Below are positions 20,279-31,900 of a DNA stretch of 64,000 nt, one piece after another. The notes beneath the pieces are model-generated. The model made no database searches and was not told where the DNA came from. It saw nothing but the letters and a program-made list of their open reading frames with translations. Within the stretch, counting starts at the first letter, position 1. Each line of letters starts with the position of its first letter. This stretch comes from Pachysolen tannophilus NRRL Y-2460. Lineage: Eukaryota; Ascomycota; Pichiomycetes; Alaninales; Pachysolenaceae. The stretch covers positions 557,559-621,558 of the forward strand of contig KV454017.1 in NCBI GenBank assembly GCA_001661245.1, read 5' to 3'. The position numbers were made by a program, and so were the translations under genes.

Positions 20279-22603
20279 ATGCTAGAGACTTTGAAGACAT
20301 ACTTGGTGAGGCCGTCAGATAAAAAGTTTGGACTAACTGCGTACCGTGATTCACCATATGTATTGCGTTCAGTTCTAATCAGGCCCAGACCACCGTTAAG
20401 TATTGAAGAGAAACAGAAACATCACTTGGTTTCCACAGAGGTCTTGGAAGTCTTTGGGATATATGTGCATTTGGATACGTTGGCAGTTTTAGTGTGTTGT
20501 CTTGACAAGTCATCTTTTGTAATAAGGAAAACAGTCGATGAGTTGCTGGATCTGATGTTTCGCTCTACTGTCAGCAATCTAAAAGATGATAGTCACAATG
20601 ACAATGTTAGTGGTATTGCAAAGGAAGATCAAAATAACAAAGACTTGAATTCAGGAAGCGTGACTTCATCATCTTCTTTATCTTCTTCATCATTCTTTGT
20701 GGGTTCTCAAAGTGGTAATTGTGAAGTAAGAAGAAAAGTACGCGTTTCTAAAGAAACAATTCGAAATACATCAGAAATAGTGGACATTGATGATTTAACA
20801 GTAGAAGATTTGTTAGTTGAGTTAGATTTCATTGAGGAAACTTATAAAATTAAGATACCTTCAGAACTTGCATTTAATACGGATTTTCAATATCCAGCTA
20901 GAGAGTCATTGCATCAAATTCATCATAACATTAACCCAATTCCATTCTTACCGATATATTTGGGTTTCCAAGAATACCATGGCCAGTTAATAAAACCTAT
21001 AAACTACAATGATGATACGTATCAGTTTAAAATGATAGTCAATAAGGAAAAGATGGTTTTTTTCCAAAGGATTTACAGTATATTATCTTCTGAAATGATT
21101 ATTGTTAACCCTTTAGATGTTCCAAATGACATTGGAACATCATATCCAAAGCTAGCTGTTGCTATTGATAATGTTACAAATCTGGAGCTAGATGCGAATG
21201 ACATGAGGTTGGATAGAAGTTTTGGAAATAGTGATGTTCCAGGAGAGACAAATTTCATTGAAAAAATCTTAAACTATTATGAGCGCTACTTAACTGAACA
21301 AAAAGCAAAAATGGAACTGAAAAGTACAACTGATAACTCATCCACTCCTTCTGAGGATTGGGAAAAAGTATCAAGTGTTGAGGAGGTGCTAAATATTCCG
21401 AGCGGTTTAACTCCTCCTCCTCCTCCTCCTCCTCTTCTTCAATCTTTATCAACTACGCAAACGTCAAATCAAAATGAAAAATTTCCAGACAAGAAGAACT
21501 GGTTATCTGCAAATGAATCCGCGCAAAAAGGAATTTCTCCTAACGGAGTTATCAGTGTGCGTAAGATTAAAGTTTTCAGCAGTTCTGTAAATTCAACACC
21601 AAGAAGAAATTTGAGTGAAAAACTTATCAATGATAGTAAGAATAAAATTAAGGTTTTTTTTGGTATTAAAGACGAAGAAAAATCCGAGGAAAATGCATTT
21701 AATGAGAGTATCCTGATAAGCGATTCTGATGATAGTTTTGATGATATGTTAAGTGATAGCGATTTTGAACATGACGAGAATGCAACTAATCTTCATGAAA
21801 AGATCAAATATCACGTTTTGGAAGAGGGGAAGAAGGGAACTGTTGAAGAAGGAAAAGATAATTTGAATAATAATAATAATAATAATGATGATATGAAAAA
21901 TGATACTAATGTGCAGTTAGTCAAACCAACACCGAAGGATAACAAGTTAGTACATGATTTGGAATCGATTGAAGACTCGCAAGAGATAAATATTGTGCTA
22001 CATCCTTCAACCAATAACGATAATCTTGAAGCACAAGTTCCCATTAAAGGAAATGGTAAAATTTTGGAGAAAATGAATGATCCAGATTCAAATTTTAGTA
22101 GTAGTCTTGGAGAATTTTTCCAAAAAAATTCTGATAATGCTAATAATGCTTTGAAAGAACTAAGTAATATAGCCTTTTCAGAGTCTAGCTTATCTCTGAA
22201 TTTAGATAAAGAACTGGAATCGACATTTACAAGAAATGATCTTGATAATGTTGTTACTGAGGTTATTGAAGAAAATGGGAATGAAGATAAATTTCAAGAA
22301 CCATACATGAAACAAAAACAAAAAAAAGAAATTTTTAATTCTTCAGTTGATTCAAATTATTATTCAAATATGAGTAATCAACCAAAGAACAATGATAGTA
22401 GATTTAAAATTTTTGTTGATCAAAGTGATTGTGAAGAAAATATTCTCAAAACTGTGGAAAATTTAGAACAAACTACTAATAAAATCGCTAAAGGTACAAA
22501 ACGTCAAGCCCCGCATTTACAAGAAACTGGTAAAAAAACAATAACTAGAGACGCCATAAAAGATTATCTTTCTGGCAACACTTCAAAAAGAAGAAAGGAC
22601 TAG
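20279..22603 (+). CDS. Unrecognised acidic, low-complexity protein with basic C-terminus
   Basis: 774 residues; I do not recognise it. The N-terminal 80 residues (including VLRSVLIRPRPPL and VFGIYVHLDTLAVLVCCLD) look folded and beta-rich. A Ser-rich insert follows, then a second folded-looking block at about residues 165-345 (EDLLVELDFIEETYKIKIPS, FLPIYLGFQEYHGQLIKP). From about 350 onward it is mostly disordered: seven consecutive Pro near residue 378, an Asp/Ser cluster (SDSDDSFDDMLSDSDFEHDE) near 478, Asn runs, and a basic end (KGTKRQ, SKRRKD) that could be a nuclear signal. The architecture suits a nuclear scaffold or DNA-transaction factor, but that is only impression. It sits 224 bp downstream of RPO31 on the same strand. 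Confidence 0.85.
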   Translation: MLETLKTYLVRPSDKKFGLTAYRDSPYVLRSVLIRPRPPLSIEEKQKHHLVSTEVLEVFGIYVHLDTLAVLVCCLDKSSFVIRKTVDELLDLMFRSTVSNLKDDSHNDNVSGIAKEDQNNKDLNSGSVTSSSSLSSSSFFVGSQSGNCEVRRKVRVSKETIRNTSEIVDIDDLTVEDLLVELDFIEETYKIKIPSELAFNTDFQYPARESLHQIHHNINPIPFLPIYLGFQEYHGQLIKPINYNDDTYQFKMIVNKEKMVFFQRIYSILSSEMIIVNPLDVPNDIGTSYPKLAVAIDNVTNLELDANDMRLDRSFGNSDVPGETNFIEKILNYYERYLTEQKAKMELKSTTDNSSTPSEDWEKVSSVEEVLNIPSGLTPPPPPPPLLQSLSTTQTSNQNEKFPDKKNWLSANESAQKGISPNGVISVRKIKVFSSSVNSTPRRNLSEKLINDSKNKIKVFFGIKDEEKSEENAFNESILISDSDDSFDDMLSDSDFEHDENATNLHEKIKYHVLEEGKKGTVEEGKDNLNNNNNNNDDMKNDTNVQLVKPTPKDNKLVHDLESIEDSQEINIVLHPSTNNDNLEAQVPIKGNGKILEKMNDPDSNFSSSLGEFFQKNSDNANNALKELSNIAFSESSLSLNLDKELESTFTRNDLDNVVTEVIEENGNEDKFQEPYMKQKQKKEIFNSSVDSNYYSNMSNQPKNNDSRFKIFVDQSDCEENILKTVENLEQTTNKIAKGTKRQAPHLQETGKKTITRDAIKDYLSGNTSKRRKD

Positions 22604-23905
22604 ATATTATTAAAGAAATGAAAAAAATGAAAAAAATTTTTTAATTTATCTATTTCATAAGTAAATAGAGTTGCAGTTGCAGTTGCAGTTGCATCGGTCA
22701 TATTTTTTTTTTCTTTTTTTTCTTTTTTTTTTTTTTTGTGTGTTTTCTGATCTAGACTGATCTTGAATTTCTATTTCTACCCCAATTCTAATTCTTTTAC
22801 TAATTCTCTTAAAATCTTTAAGCATGAAGAAAACGCATTCCACATTCCAGCCCTGTACGGAAATTGGGTTATCTTATATCCGTACTTTATTTTATTTTTT
22901 ATTTTGATTTTTTCAACCACAATACGCTTAAACGCGACTATATCCAACGGCTGCATGAAGATGATTAAACTTTAACAATATTCCGTTTTCAATTGGTCCA
23001 AAAGGTTAACAAAATCCAGCATTATTTAGATTACTTTCAAATAACCAACCAATAGTTTATTTTCATTGTGATACTTTTCCATTATTGAATTTTCATTTTT
23101 CTTTTTTTTGCCACGGAAAATCTAATGTTTTCCAAGCTCATGCAACTCCGACAAGGTTGAAATGTAATTTTTCAGGTATTATTTATTTATTTTGGTACAA
23201 AAAAATAAATAATACCTGAAAAAAAAAAAAGGTTTTTCACATAGTACTCCAAAAAGAGATATTTAAGTCCGAATATAAAAATGTTTCTTTTCTTAAATAT
23301 TATCAAAATATTATTGATTTAACTAAAAAAAATCCAACAATAATGTTTAATTTTTTTTAATATTTCTGTTTCTGTATACGAGGTGGGATGTGCTTCTAAT
23401 TTCGGCCCACTTTACAAAGCATGTAGCATAAAGCATGAAGCATAAAGCATGAAGAAACATGAGGTAAGGTAAGTTGATAGAAATTTTACCGTGTACCCTA
23501 ATTTTGAATTCGGTGTTTAAGTAAAATTATGTATCTCTCAAACTTTGCAGCCTTCTTATCTGGCTTTTTTAAGCGCCTTTTACAGAAGTTACATTCTTGA
23601 TTATAAATTTAAAAGAACCAAAAGAAAAAAAAAAAAAAGGACCAACATGTGAAATATAGTTATGTCGTATTTTTGAACTAATGTAGTAATTGCACAATTC
23701 TGGTTAATTCAACATTTAACTGTAAAGTGACGTTGCGGTTCAAAGATAAGACCTTTCGCTTTTTTTTCCTTTATATATTCGTATTTGTCTTTGTAAAAGC
23801 ATTTAAACCTTTTTTCTTTTTTCTATTTTTTTATTTTGTAATTGTTTAAATTCTTAAACTGATCGACTGGACGACAGAATAGAAATCTTGTTGGGAAGAA
23901 AAGTG
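22604..23905. other. Long intergenic region upstream of the zinc-cluster factor
   Basis: 1.3 kb without a credible ORF. It contains (GCAACT)-type repeats near 22672-22693 (TGCAGT on the plus strand), a perfect 21-bp inverted repeat at 23168-23223 (listed separately) and short direct repeats of an AAAGCATGAAGCAT-like word at about 23417-23455. Long upstream regions are common for yeast transcription factor genes. Confidence 0.65.
23168..23223. repeat. Perfect 21-bp inverted repeat with 14-nt loop
   Basis: Arms at 23168-23188 and 23203-23223 are exact reverse complements (TTTTTCAGGTATTATTTATTT on the left, given here as one arm only in part because the last bases are A/T simple sequence). The transcript would form a long hairpin. 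It lies about 680 bp upstream of the zinc-cluster gene and 565 bp downstream of the preceding stop. It may be a MITE remnant, a terminator or chance in AT-rich DNA; the internal CAGGTATTATTTA is not simple sequence, which argues against chance. Confidence 0.8.
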
Positions 23906-24694
23906 ATGGTAGTAGAGACATTTTCATTAATCTCAGTTGACTCATCACCAAATAATAATACTAATACTCATAGTAATAATAATAATAATAATAATTCATT
24001 CACAATGCAATCAGTGCAAGTCAAATTGCAAACACAATCTCCAGAAATTAATGAAGAAAGTACTTCTTATTCAAGACCTTATAAATCAAGAAGACAAAGG
24101 CCTTGTGATTTTTGCAGAAGAAGAAAAGCTTGTTGTATAATTGAAGGTACTTTACCTTGTAAGTTATGTCGCAATTTTAATAAAGAGTGCACTTTTAAAG
24201 AAGGTCCAATTTCAAGACCAAAACCAAAATATGATGAAAATGGTCAAAGAATAGTAGTAAGAAGAAGGTCTGCTCCATCTGCTCAAAAACAACAAAAAAA
24301 TAAAATTACAAATGAACCTGCAACTAAAAAGAGAAGATACACTACAGCAACAGCGTCTGCGACAGCTTCTGCTCCAGTTTCTGCAACAGCGTCTGCAACT
24401 GCTTCTTCAAAAAATGAAACAGCTAATACCTCTTCTAGTTCTTCTTCTTCCGTCCAAGTTTTCAACTCCAAGCCTAAAAGTCTTGTGGAAAATAATGCTG
24501 TGAAAAAAGAAGAACAGTACAGTATGAAGTTCCCGTCATTTCCAGTATCTTCACTACCTCCAAGTTCATTTTCAGTTCCTTCAACATTCACGTTTGCAGT
24601 CACACAAGCTAATAACAATGGTTCAAATGATGATTCAGTGGTGAATGCTGAAAAACCTTTAAACTATTCAGGATGTAATGATAACGATAATAAC

Positions 24695-24741
<47 letters not shown>

Positions 24742-27232
24742 CATTAAAAATGATACAAATCCCGAAACAAATAATAGATATAAGGGAATCATTTTAGAAG
24801 CAATAACTGAAACATCAAATGACGTATTGGCAGATAATGCTGTCATTGATAATTTGCATTATTCTTTAGAAAGTCATAATGAACATAATTTACTAACAAC
24901 TGTAATAGAAGATCAGAAAAATGATTTTGAATTTTTAGCAGATAGTCCAATTTTGCAACTGCTGAATGATGAATCTACTGCATTTCTGGTAAAGCCATTT
25001 TTTTTCAACAATAATGATGACAATAGACAAACTTCAACAAATGATAGCTTGTTAGGATTAGAAGAAAGATCTCTTTCTAATGCAACTTCTGCTTTTGACT
25101 ATATGAGATCTTCAGAATCTATTTCAAGTTTCGAATCTCCAAATTCTGCAGCTATAAGTTTCCCTCAACAAAAGGAAAACTATGATGAATTAATGGCAAA
25201 AAGTTCACCTTCCATTTTTCAATTCATCGAACAGGACTCTTACTCCTCATGTATTGATCCTTATAATTTTTCATTACTGGATAATGATCACAAAGAAGAG
25301 TTTGCTTTGAATGATTCTATAAAACTTGATAAAAACAATTACAATGGTTCAATATTATCAATGAATTTTAAATCTAAGAAAGATTTTACACCAAATTTCG
25401 AAAATATAATAAATCCTGAAAATTTCAATAATCAACAACAATTATTTTATATAATCGATAAATATGGGTGTAAACTAATAAGATTATATTTAAATTATGT
25501 CAATCCATTTATGCCTATTCTTTCAGATGATCAAATTAGCTTGTTTTTAAATAACCAATCGGCGGCAACGATAAATTCTAATTTGAAAAGATTGGGTTTA
25601 CCTTTAATTGCGTCTATTATGGCTGCAGCTTTAGATTATTGGCATCTTGATCAAGATTTAGTTTCAATTGAAAAACCATCAACTGATCACATCAGTAATA
25701 TGGCAATTGACCTCATTTTTAGGGACTTTAATTTTAAATCACATGTGGCCGCATCGTCATCCATTAATTTCAATGAAAAATATGAGCTACTTCAAGCTTG
25801 CTTAATTATTTGCATCAAAAGTTCTTCGAATATCTTTAATCTTGATCAATTGTTTAAAATTAAAACTCTTAATAAATTAATTGTTGTCTCATATTCATTG
25901 GCAATGGAGTTGGGATTAAACATTGACTTATCAAATACAGAGAAAGATAATAGTTATCTTTCTAAAGATGAAAGAAATTTTAGAACCAATCTATGGTGGT
26001 GCTTTTATATACAGGAAAAATGGTTGAGCTTAGTTGTTGGGAGAAGAAGTTTAATTAAAGAAAATGATATTGAATATCGTCTTCCAATTGAAACACCAGA
26101 TCATCATTTGATTGCTTCTATAAGTGATACAAATATTAGAAAAATTGGAAGAAAGTATTTTGAAGAAATGATTAAATTGACTCTCATTTCATCTGAAATA
26201 TTAACAAAATATTATTTTGCCGATGAAAATGATTCCGATCTTTTTCATAATTCGAAATCTCATTTTGAACTGTTGGATACATTTTATAATTTATCAATTG
26301 ATTTGGAAACAAAGTTACTCAACTGGAAGAATAAATTGTCGCAATCGTTTAACCTTTCAAATGAAATAAAGACAGAAACAACAACAGATTCTTACACAAA
26401 TGCTTATGCCTCTTTACATATGTCTTATTACGTTGCAAATTTAGCAATTTCAAAATTTGCTTTAAAAAGATTTTCAAAGACATATTTCCAATTAGCTACA
26501 AATAATCTTGAAAATATTTCAATTTGTAATTCAGAAAGTTTTGAATTAAAATTTAATAAAATTAAATTAAAAGCAGTCAAGACATCGATTGAATGTTCGA
26601 ATTTGGTTAAAAATTTAACTTTAAATGATTTAAATAGTTTTTGGTATGCTTTCACCAATCTTGAGTTCACATTTATTGGCAATTTTTTCTTGTTATTATG
26701 CATAGTTATTGAAAAGACAATGAATGATCTCCAACTAATGGGTACAAATGAAGATAATTCAAATTCTTCATTTTTTTACAATAATAATTTACAATTTAAG
26801 ACTACAATGCAAAAAGTTATAACTGATTTCAGGATTGATGTTAAAAACAAATCAACCCAATGGAATTTTTGTAAATTGGTAAATGATTTATTCATGAAAT
26901 TTAAAGGTATTGGAGATTTCAACGTTTTAGACAAATGTCTTGAAGGCAACATCATTACTACAGAAAAACCTCAAACATCATTTTTAAATTTGAATGAAAA
27001 TCAAAATATGTATTACCAAAACTCCAATTATGATTCACAATTTTTCGTCACTAAAACTCAACAAAAGACAATATATCCAAAAAGTAACATCGTCAATGAT
27101 GAGTTTACAAGTTTCACTGCTAGATACGGTGGAACTGAACCGATGGAATCATCGAATGCTTATACATTTTTAAATCCGAAAAAATTGTCTGCGGCTCATG
27201 ATATAAAGCATACAGAATCTTACTTTAATTAA
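23906..27232 (+). CDS. Zn(II)2Cys6 transcription factor, possibly Dal81/TamA-like
   Basis: 1108 residues from the ATG at 23906; the frame is open six codons upstream only via TTG. The binuclear zinc cluster lies at about residues 66-93: RPCDFCRRRKACC, then LPCKLC and KECTF, giving six ligands. The flanking RPCDxCRRRK...C.LC pattern resembles Dal81/Uga35 and Aspergillus TamA, co-activators of nitrogen-source genes; this is a resemblance from memory, not a settled orthology. Low-complexity Ala/Thr/Ser and poly-Asn segments follow, then a fungal-specific regulatory domain at about 525-790 (LYLNYVNPFMPILSD, LWWCFYIQEKWLSLVVGRRS). Poly-Asn is encoded by an AAT repeat near 24680-24742. Alone in its neighbourhood, so context does not help. 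Confidence 0.9.
24680..24742. repeat. AAT trinucleotide repeat coding for poly-Asn
   Basis: In-frame AAT/AAC run inside the zinc-cluster gene, encoding about 20 consecutive Asn. A likely length polymorphism. Confidence 0.85.
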
Positions 27233-27547
27233 GATAAGCGTTTTTTTTTTTTTTGTTTTCACTGAGAAGCTTTTTTAAACTTCATCTTTTAGAAGTAGTT
27301 ATATTTTATTCTATATTTATGATTATAAATAGCAGCTTTCTACAGGGTAATCAAGTTTTTTTTTTTCTTCTTTTTTTTAAAAAGAAAAATTCATGTGAAT
27401 ATTTCAAGTATTTTAAATTTTATTACGAAGAAGATTATTTATTACTTTTAAGGATGTTTATGTTGAAATATGTACTTAGTAGCGGATATTGTCTTAGAAG
27501 TGCGGCTACAGACGCTTTAAATAAATAAAAAAAACATAAAAAACCGG
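27233..27547. other. Intergenic between zinc-cluster gene and tRNA-Lys
   Basis: AT-rich 3' flank with poly-T; no gene seen. Confidence 0.6.
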
Positions 27548-27556
27548 AAAAAAAAA
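27548..27556 (-). terminator. RNA polymerase III terminator of tRNA-Lys
   Basis: Nine A on the plus strand give a T9 run on the transcribed strand sense, six bases past the tRNA 3' end. Confidence 0.85.
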
Positions 27557-27562
27557 TTAAAT

Positions 27563-27650
27563 AGCCCGACGCGGGGGTCGAACCCGCAACCTTTTGATAT
27601 CCGTTTAATATCGTAAGAGTCAAACGCTCTACCGATTGAGCTAGCCAGGC
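27563..27650 (-). tRNA. tRNA-Lys(CTT) with a 15-nt intron
   Basis: The reverse complement folds into a complete cloverleaf: acceptor GCCTGGC/GTCGGGC with discriminator T, D stem GCTC/GAGC, anticodon stem TTTGA/TCAAA, T stem GCGGG/CCCGC around TTCGACC. The anticodon CTT is at 27617-27615. A 15-nt intron (27613-27599) interrupts the gene one base 3' of the anticodon, the canonical position, leaving a 73-nt mature tRNA. The A box (TGGCTAGCTCAATCGG) and B box (GGTTCGACCCC) are intact. Confidence 0.97.
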
Positions 27651-28379
27651 TTAAATTTTAATTGTTTTTGTCCCATGATAAACATCTGCATTTATACTCT
27701 TAAAAACCTATGCAAAAAGTGTAGTTACCTACACCACAACTTCGCCTCTCACACCATTTACACCAACATCCTACACCGGTATATATCCCCAATCCCAATT
27801 TATGAATTGTATATTACATATATACATAGATATAGTTTTCTAGGAACCTTCAAGCTATTGTGACAGAAGCAATTTTCTTTGGTATTCTTTTTAACTTGTT
27901 TTAAAGCTTTTTCAACAGAATGATGACAAACAATTTTGAATTGAACCAATAAAATACCAAAAAAAGCTATCCATTTCTAATTTGTAACTACTTTAAGGAT
28001 TAATTCTAATCTTGAATCTTATTTCTATTAAATTTCAATTAAAAGTTTACAATTGGCAAAGAGTAATTGAACATTTTTTTTTTTCATTTAGTTTCAAAAC
28101 GTATAAAATTTAAGTTATAAATTTTTATTGAAAATAAGATATTAGTATATTAAAGAAGTTGAAATTTAACCTGTGTAAAAACCCAATAACTGAAAAGCAA
28201 TGCCAAAATCACCGCTATATACTGAAAAGAATGCAACTATAAACAATACTCCATCAAAGTGAAATAAATAATTAAAAATTAAAGATACTCAAAAGAAATT
28301 TTTCAAACGAAAATAAAAATGTAATAATAAAAAACCATCTAGTCGCCAGATAATTAATTAAGACGCAAAAAAAAAAACA
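27651..28379. other. Intergenic, no gene recognised
   Basis: About 730 bp of AT-rich sequence upstream of tRNA-Lys and downstream of the small Cys gene. It contains an ATGATGA (C-box-like) at about 27922 but no convincing D box and terminal stem nearby. Confidence 0.55.
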
Positions 28380-28673
28380 TTAAATCAAACGACCTTGTGA
28401 ATTATTATAAAGTCTTTGCGCAGCTACTGCATCTGTACTACAAACGCTCGAAGTAGATTGTGATTTAACCTCACCATTAGGACCATAAAACCAAGCCTTT
28501 TCTTTAATACAATTTGATCCAGCACAACCACATTCCTTATGATGTGTAATATCACTTTGAGAATCAGACATAATCAAGGATGGATGATGAGATGGTATGG
28601 TGGGTCTTTCCTGTTGCTGTTGTTTAGGAATATAAATCTGATTTTTAATGCTGCTTAATCTCTCTGTTTCCAT
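28380..28673 (-). CDS. Small Cys-containing protein, unrecognised
   Basis: 97 residues from the ATG at 28673 (METERLSS); seven further open codons upstream start only from TTG. A second in-frame ATG (MSDSQSD) would give about 63 residues. The centre holds a compact HHKECGCAGSNCIKEKAWFYGPNGE motif segment (three Cys in ten residues plus two His, then a hydrophobic WFYGP turn) flanked by polar, probably disordered ends with a Gln run. This could bind a metal, but no family is recognised. A patterned Cys/His core inside an otherwise low-complexity ORF suggests it is real. It lies 289 bp downstream of the ZIP4 stop on the same strand. Confidence 0.6.
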   Translation of the reverse strand: METERLSSIKNQIYIPKQQQQERPTIPSHHPSLIMSDSQSDITHHKECGCAGSNCIKEKAWFYGPNGEVKSQSTSSVCSTDAVAAQRLYNNSQGRLI

Positions 28674-28962
28674 TTTTCTTGTTGACTTATACAAAAATAA
28701 ATAAACAATAACCCAGTTAAAAGACAGCTGACAGCTACTTAAAGAGTACTGTATAAATCTGCGAAAAAAAAAAAAAGAATTGGATTTCCCTTTGTTTAGA
28801 ATAACAAAACCAACCTGGTAACCGTGAAATAAAATTTATAAGTAACAGCTAACTAAATGTAATTATAAACAATAATAAAAGAAATAAAACAAACTCATCA
28901 TTTAATTTTAAAATTTTTGTATCTATCTATATCAGGATCTGCTGTTTCGAGTTATTTTTTTT

Positions 28963-31900
28963 TTATATATTTTGATAAGATAAGTAAGCCGCAGACGAGA
29001 TGCATGTCACATTAAGTGATACTTGCAGTTGTGCGTCCAAGTTATCAAGACGATATTCCATAAAGGGTAACTGTTAAGAAAAAAAAAGAAAAGAAAAAAA
29101 AAATAAACGAAAATAACCAAACATAAGATAGACTTCAAAAACAAATTCAAACTATATTTTATTTTCTTCTAGTTGAAGATTTTTCCAGAGATCAGATAAC
29201 TAGTTTAGCAAAAATAAAAAAAAAAAATAATAGAATATTATCATAATAGTTAGAGAATTGCCAGGGGTAAGCTGAAGAAAAAAAACAAAGTTTTTTATGA
29301 ATACTTACTTTTCTTTCAGCATCTGGAGAGATATAGCCTGAGAGTTTCATAGAGATTGTACACCAATATTCGCCTTCCTCTCTCCGTTTTTCACTGCATT
29401 AGCATTGTTAGAAATAAGGGTTCTTAGTTTTTTTTTTTTTTTTTTTTTTTCTTTCATTGTAGTTGGAAATACTCACATTATATATGAAACTCCTCGATTC
29501 CAACAAGTGATCGATAACCACTCTATTTCTTCAATTGGGACCGGATCTTCGGTAGTAGTTACACGAATTCTCGTATACATTTGATCGACAATACGTTTCC
29601 AAGTTTCTTCCTCTTTTGTTGATAAATTCTCTAGTAAAAATCTCACCCATTTAGAAACATTTTTAGAAGATACCGATTTACTTCCAATGGATCTATCAGC
29701 AATTATTAATAAAATTGAAGATTTTTTTGAAGATGATATATTTTTTTGCTTGTTAATAGTATGAATTAAAACATTATCTAGCTTCAAGGAATAAGGTACA
29801 GGTAATTTTTGTGTTTCTTGGGCCGTGGTTTCCGCAGAGCTCCAGTTACTTAAGCATAAATCTGCATTAAATTGAAAAGATAAAATAGTAGCGTATGATT
29901 CATTCCAGATTGCTTTCTCATCTTCACCACACTCCAGTAATTTTCGTAAAATAAAAGTATTTAAATTCAAACAACACTGTAAGATTTCTTTCCATATCTC
30001 TATTTTTTCATTTTCCTTGATCATTTCATCAGCTGTTAGCATAGACAAAGATAGTAAATACACAACATAGCTTCTAGTATACCATATATGTAACCTGCTG
30101 TTGTTTTCATTACTGATATCTTTTGGAATTAGTTCATTAAATTTAAATGAAATTTTAGATAATTCCTTTGAATATGTACATAGCGATGACTCAACACATT
30201 CTAAAGATATTGTATAACTTTTAGATGAAAACCATTCCAAATCATTAAAAGTGAAAACTTTTCGATTATTTTTTTTCTTTGAAACAAATAAAGCAAACTG
30301 ATAACTTTCATAGAAAAGTTCTTGTAACTTATCTAAATACAATATCATCATATTCTTATCAGTTTCTTTAACACTATTGAACTCCTGGATAATTAACTCA
30401 ACAGTAGAGCGTAAAGAGGAAACTATTAATAGATCATTGGATAATGTTGTCACATCCGCTTCATTATTCAACCCGCTAACATTAATACTTTTAATAACAG
30501 ACATAACACCATGGATGGTGACATTGAAATTATCTATTTTTCTTGCTTCAATTGTAGACATTGCCAATACCGTAATTCGATTTGGGTCTTTGGAATTATT
30601 AATCGTATCCAATATTTTGATTGCCTTCGTATTATCCTTTTTCAGCAAAGAAACCATGAACAAACAATATTGGGTGATTGGATTCAATCTGTCGTCATCA
30701 TCCATCGTGTTACATAAAGATTCAACTTTATCATACTGGCGTAAAGCTAAATTGCACTTCAAAATATTTCTTTGAATTTTTCCCTTTTGCGTATTCTCAT
30801 GACTAATTAAACGGTGTAATGATAATTCAAACCAGCTAATTGCTACTTTATAATTTTTTTCCTTCTTTAAACGTGTTCCAGAATTCCACAAAAGTGTGAC
30901 AATACAACTTGAACATCTCTTGGTCAAAGGTTTAAAAAATTTCTTTTCAGAAGTGTTCAAATAAGAACTGATATCTTCTGGTGAAGGACTTTCAAATTTT
31001 GAAATACTGATCCATATTCTCACAGTCATTAACGATTCCAAATGATCATGAAAATCTTTAATAGGATCTAGCTTATCACTATTGACAATATAATCTAAAC
31101 AGCGAATTGCTCCCATAGGATCATAATTTGCGTGTTCATTAATTAAACCCATAATTTCTTTAAAATTCTGTGCAAATGAAATTGATTTCAACATTCTCAT
31201 AATCACTTTCTCTATATCCTGAGCTTGGTTTTCTGTTTTTTGAGACTTCAAAAAATTAACGAGTAACGTATATGGTTCAATTTTAGTTGGAAATTTGTTT
31301 TCCAAATACGAAATAAAATTATGAGCTTTATTATAATCATCTCGTTTCATACAACAGTGTATTAGTAAGATCAAATTGTTTAAATGAACAATTCTAACTG
31401 CATCTTCATCGGTTTGAATTGACTCTAAATATTCAAAACATTTGCTACCAAAGTAGAAGCTTTGATCAAAAGTATTTCGATTGAATAAATTTAAACTTGC
31501 ATTATACAATATTCTGCAATAATTTAAAATAAATTTTGAATCAATAATTCCTTCATTTAATTTTTTTGCTATAGAAATTTTTGAATCATATAATTTTGCA
31601 ATTTCAAAATCACGGACACAAAGGGATAATTGTATATCTACAACGTATATTTCAACCTTGATAAGTTCCAATTGAGGTGCCAATTTCCTCAAATTAATTG
31701 AATTTTCAATTTCAAGCAAAGAAATTAACTTATCTGAATAATCTTGAATTTTTTTGGCTAAATCAATCTCATTTTCATCCATGCAGGAATTAAATAATTT
31801 CAAAAACAATTTAAGAATTTTCAACTTGTTATCGACTGATTTCTTAAATGATTCATGAACCCACAATAACATGATTGCAAACAATCTAACATTACATACA

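Noticed and set aside
21703-21740. SUMO-interaction motif in the unrecognised protein
   Set aside because: The hydrophobic core depends on a CTG codon read as Leu; if CUG is Ser the motif is lost.
23888-23905. Earlier start of the zinc-cluster gene (and similar short upstream extensions of SGT1, ASE1, ZIP4 exon 2 and the small Cys gene)
   Set aside because: These begin at TTG or GTG, not used as nuclear yeast starts; the first ATG was taken, or, for ZIP4, an upstream spliced exon.
27915-28200. Box C/D snoRNA candidate (ATGATGA near 27922, ACTGA near 28192)
   Set aside because: The boxes are too far apart and no terminal stem brackets them; both words are common by chance.
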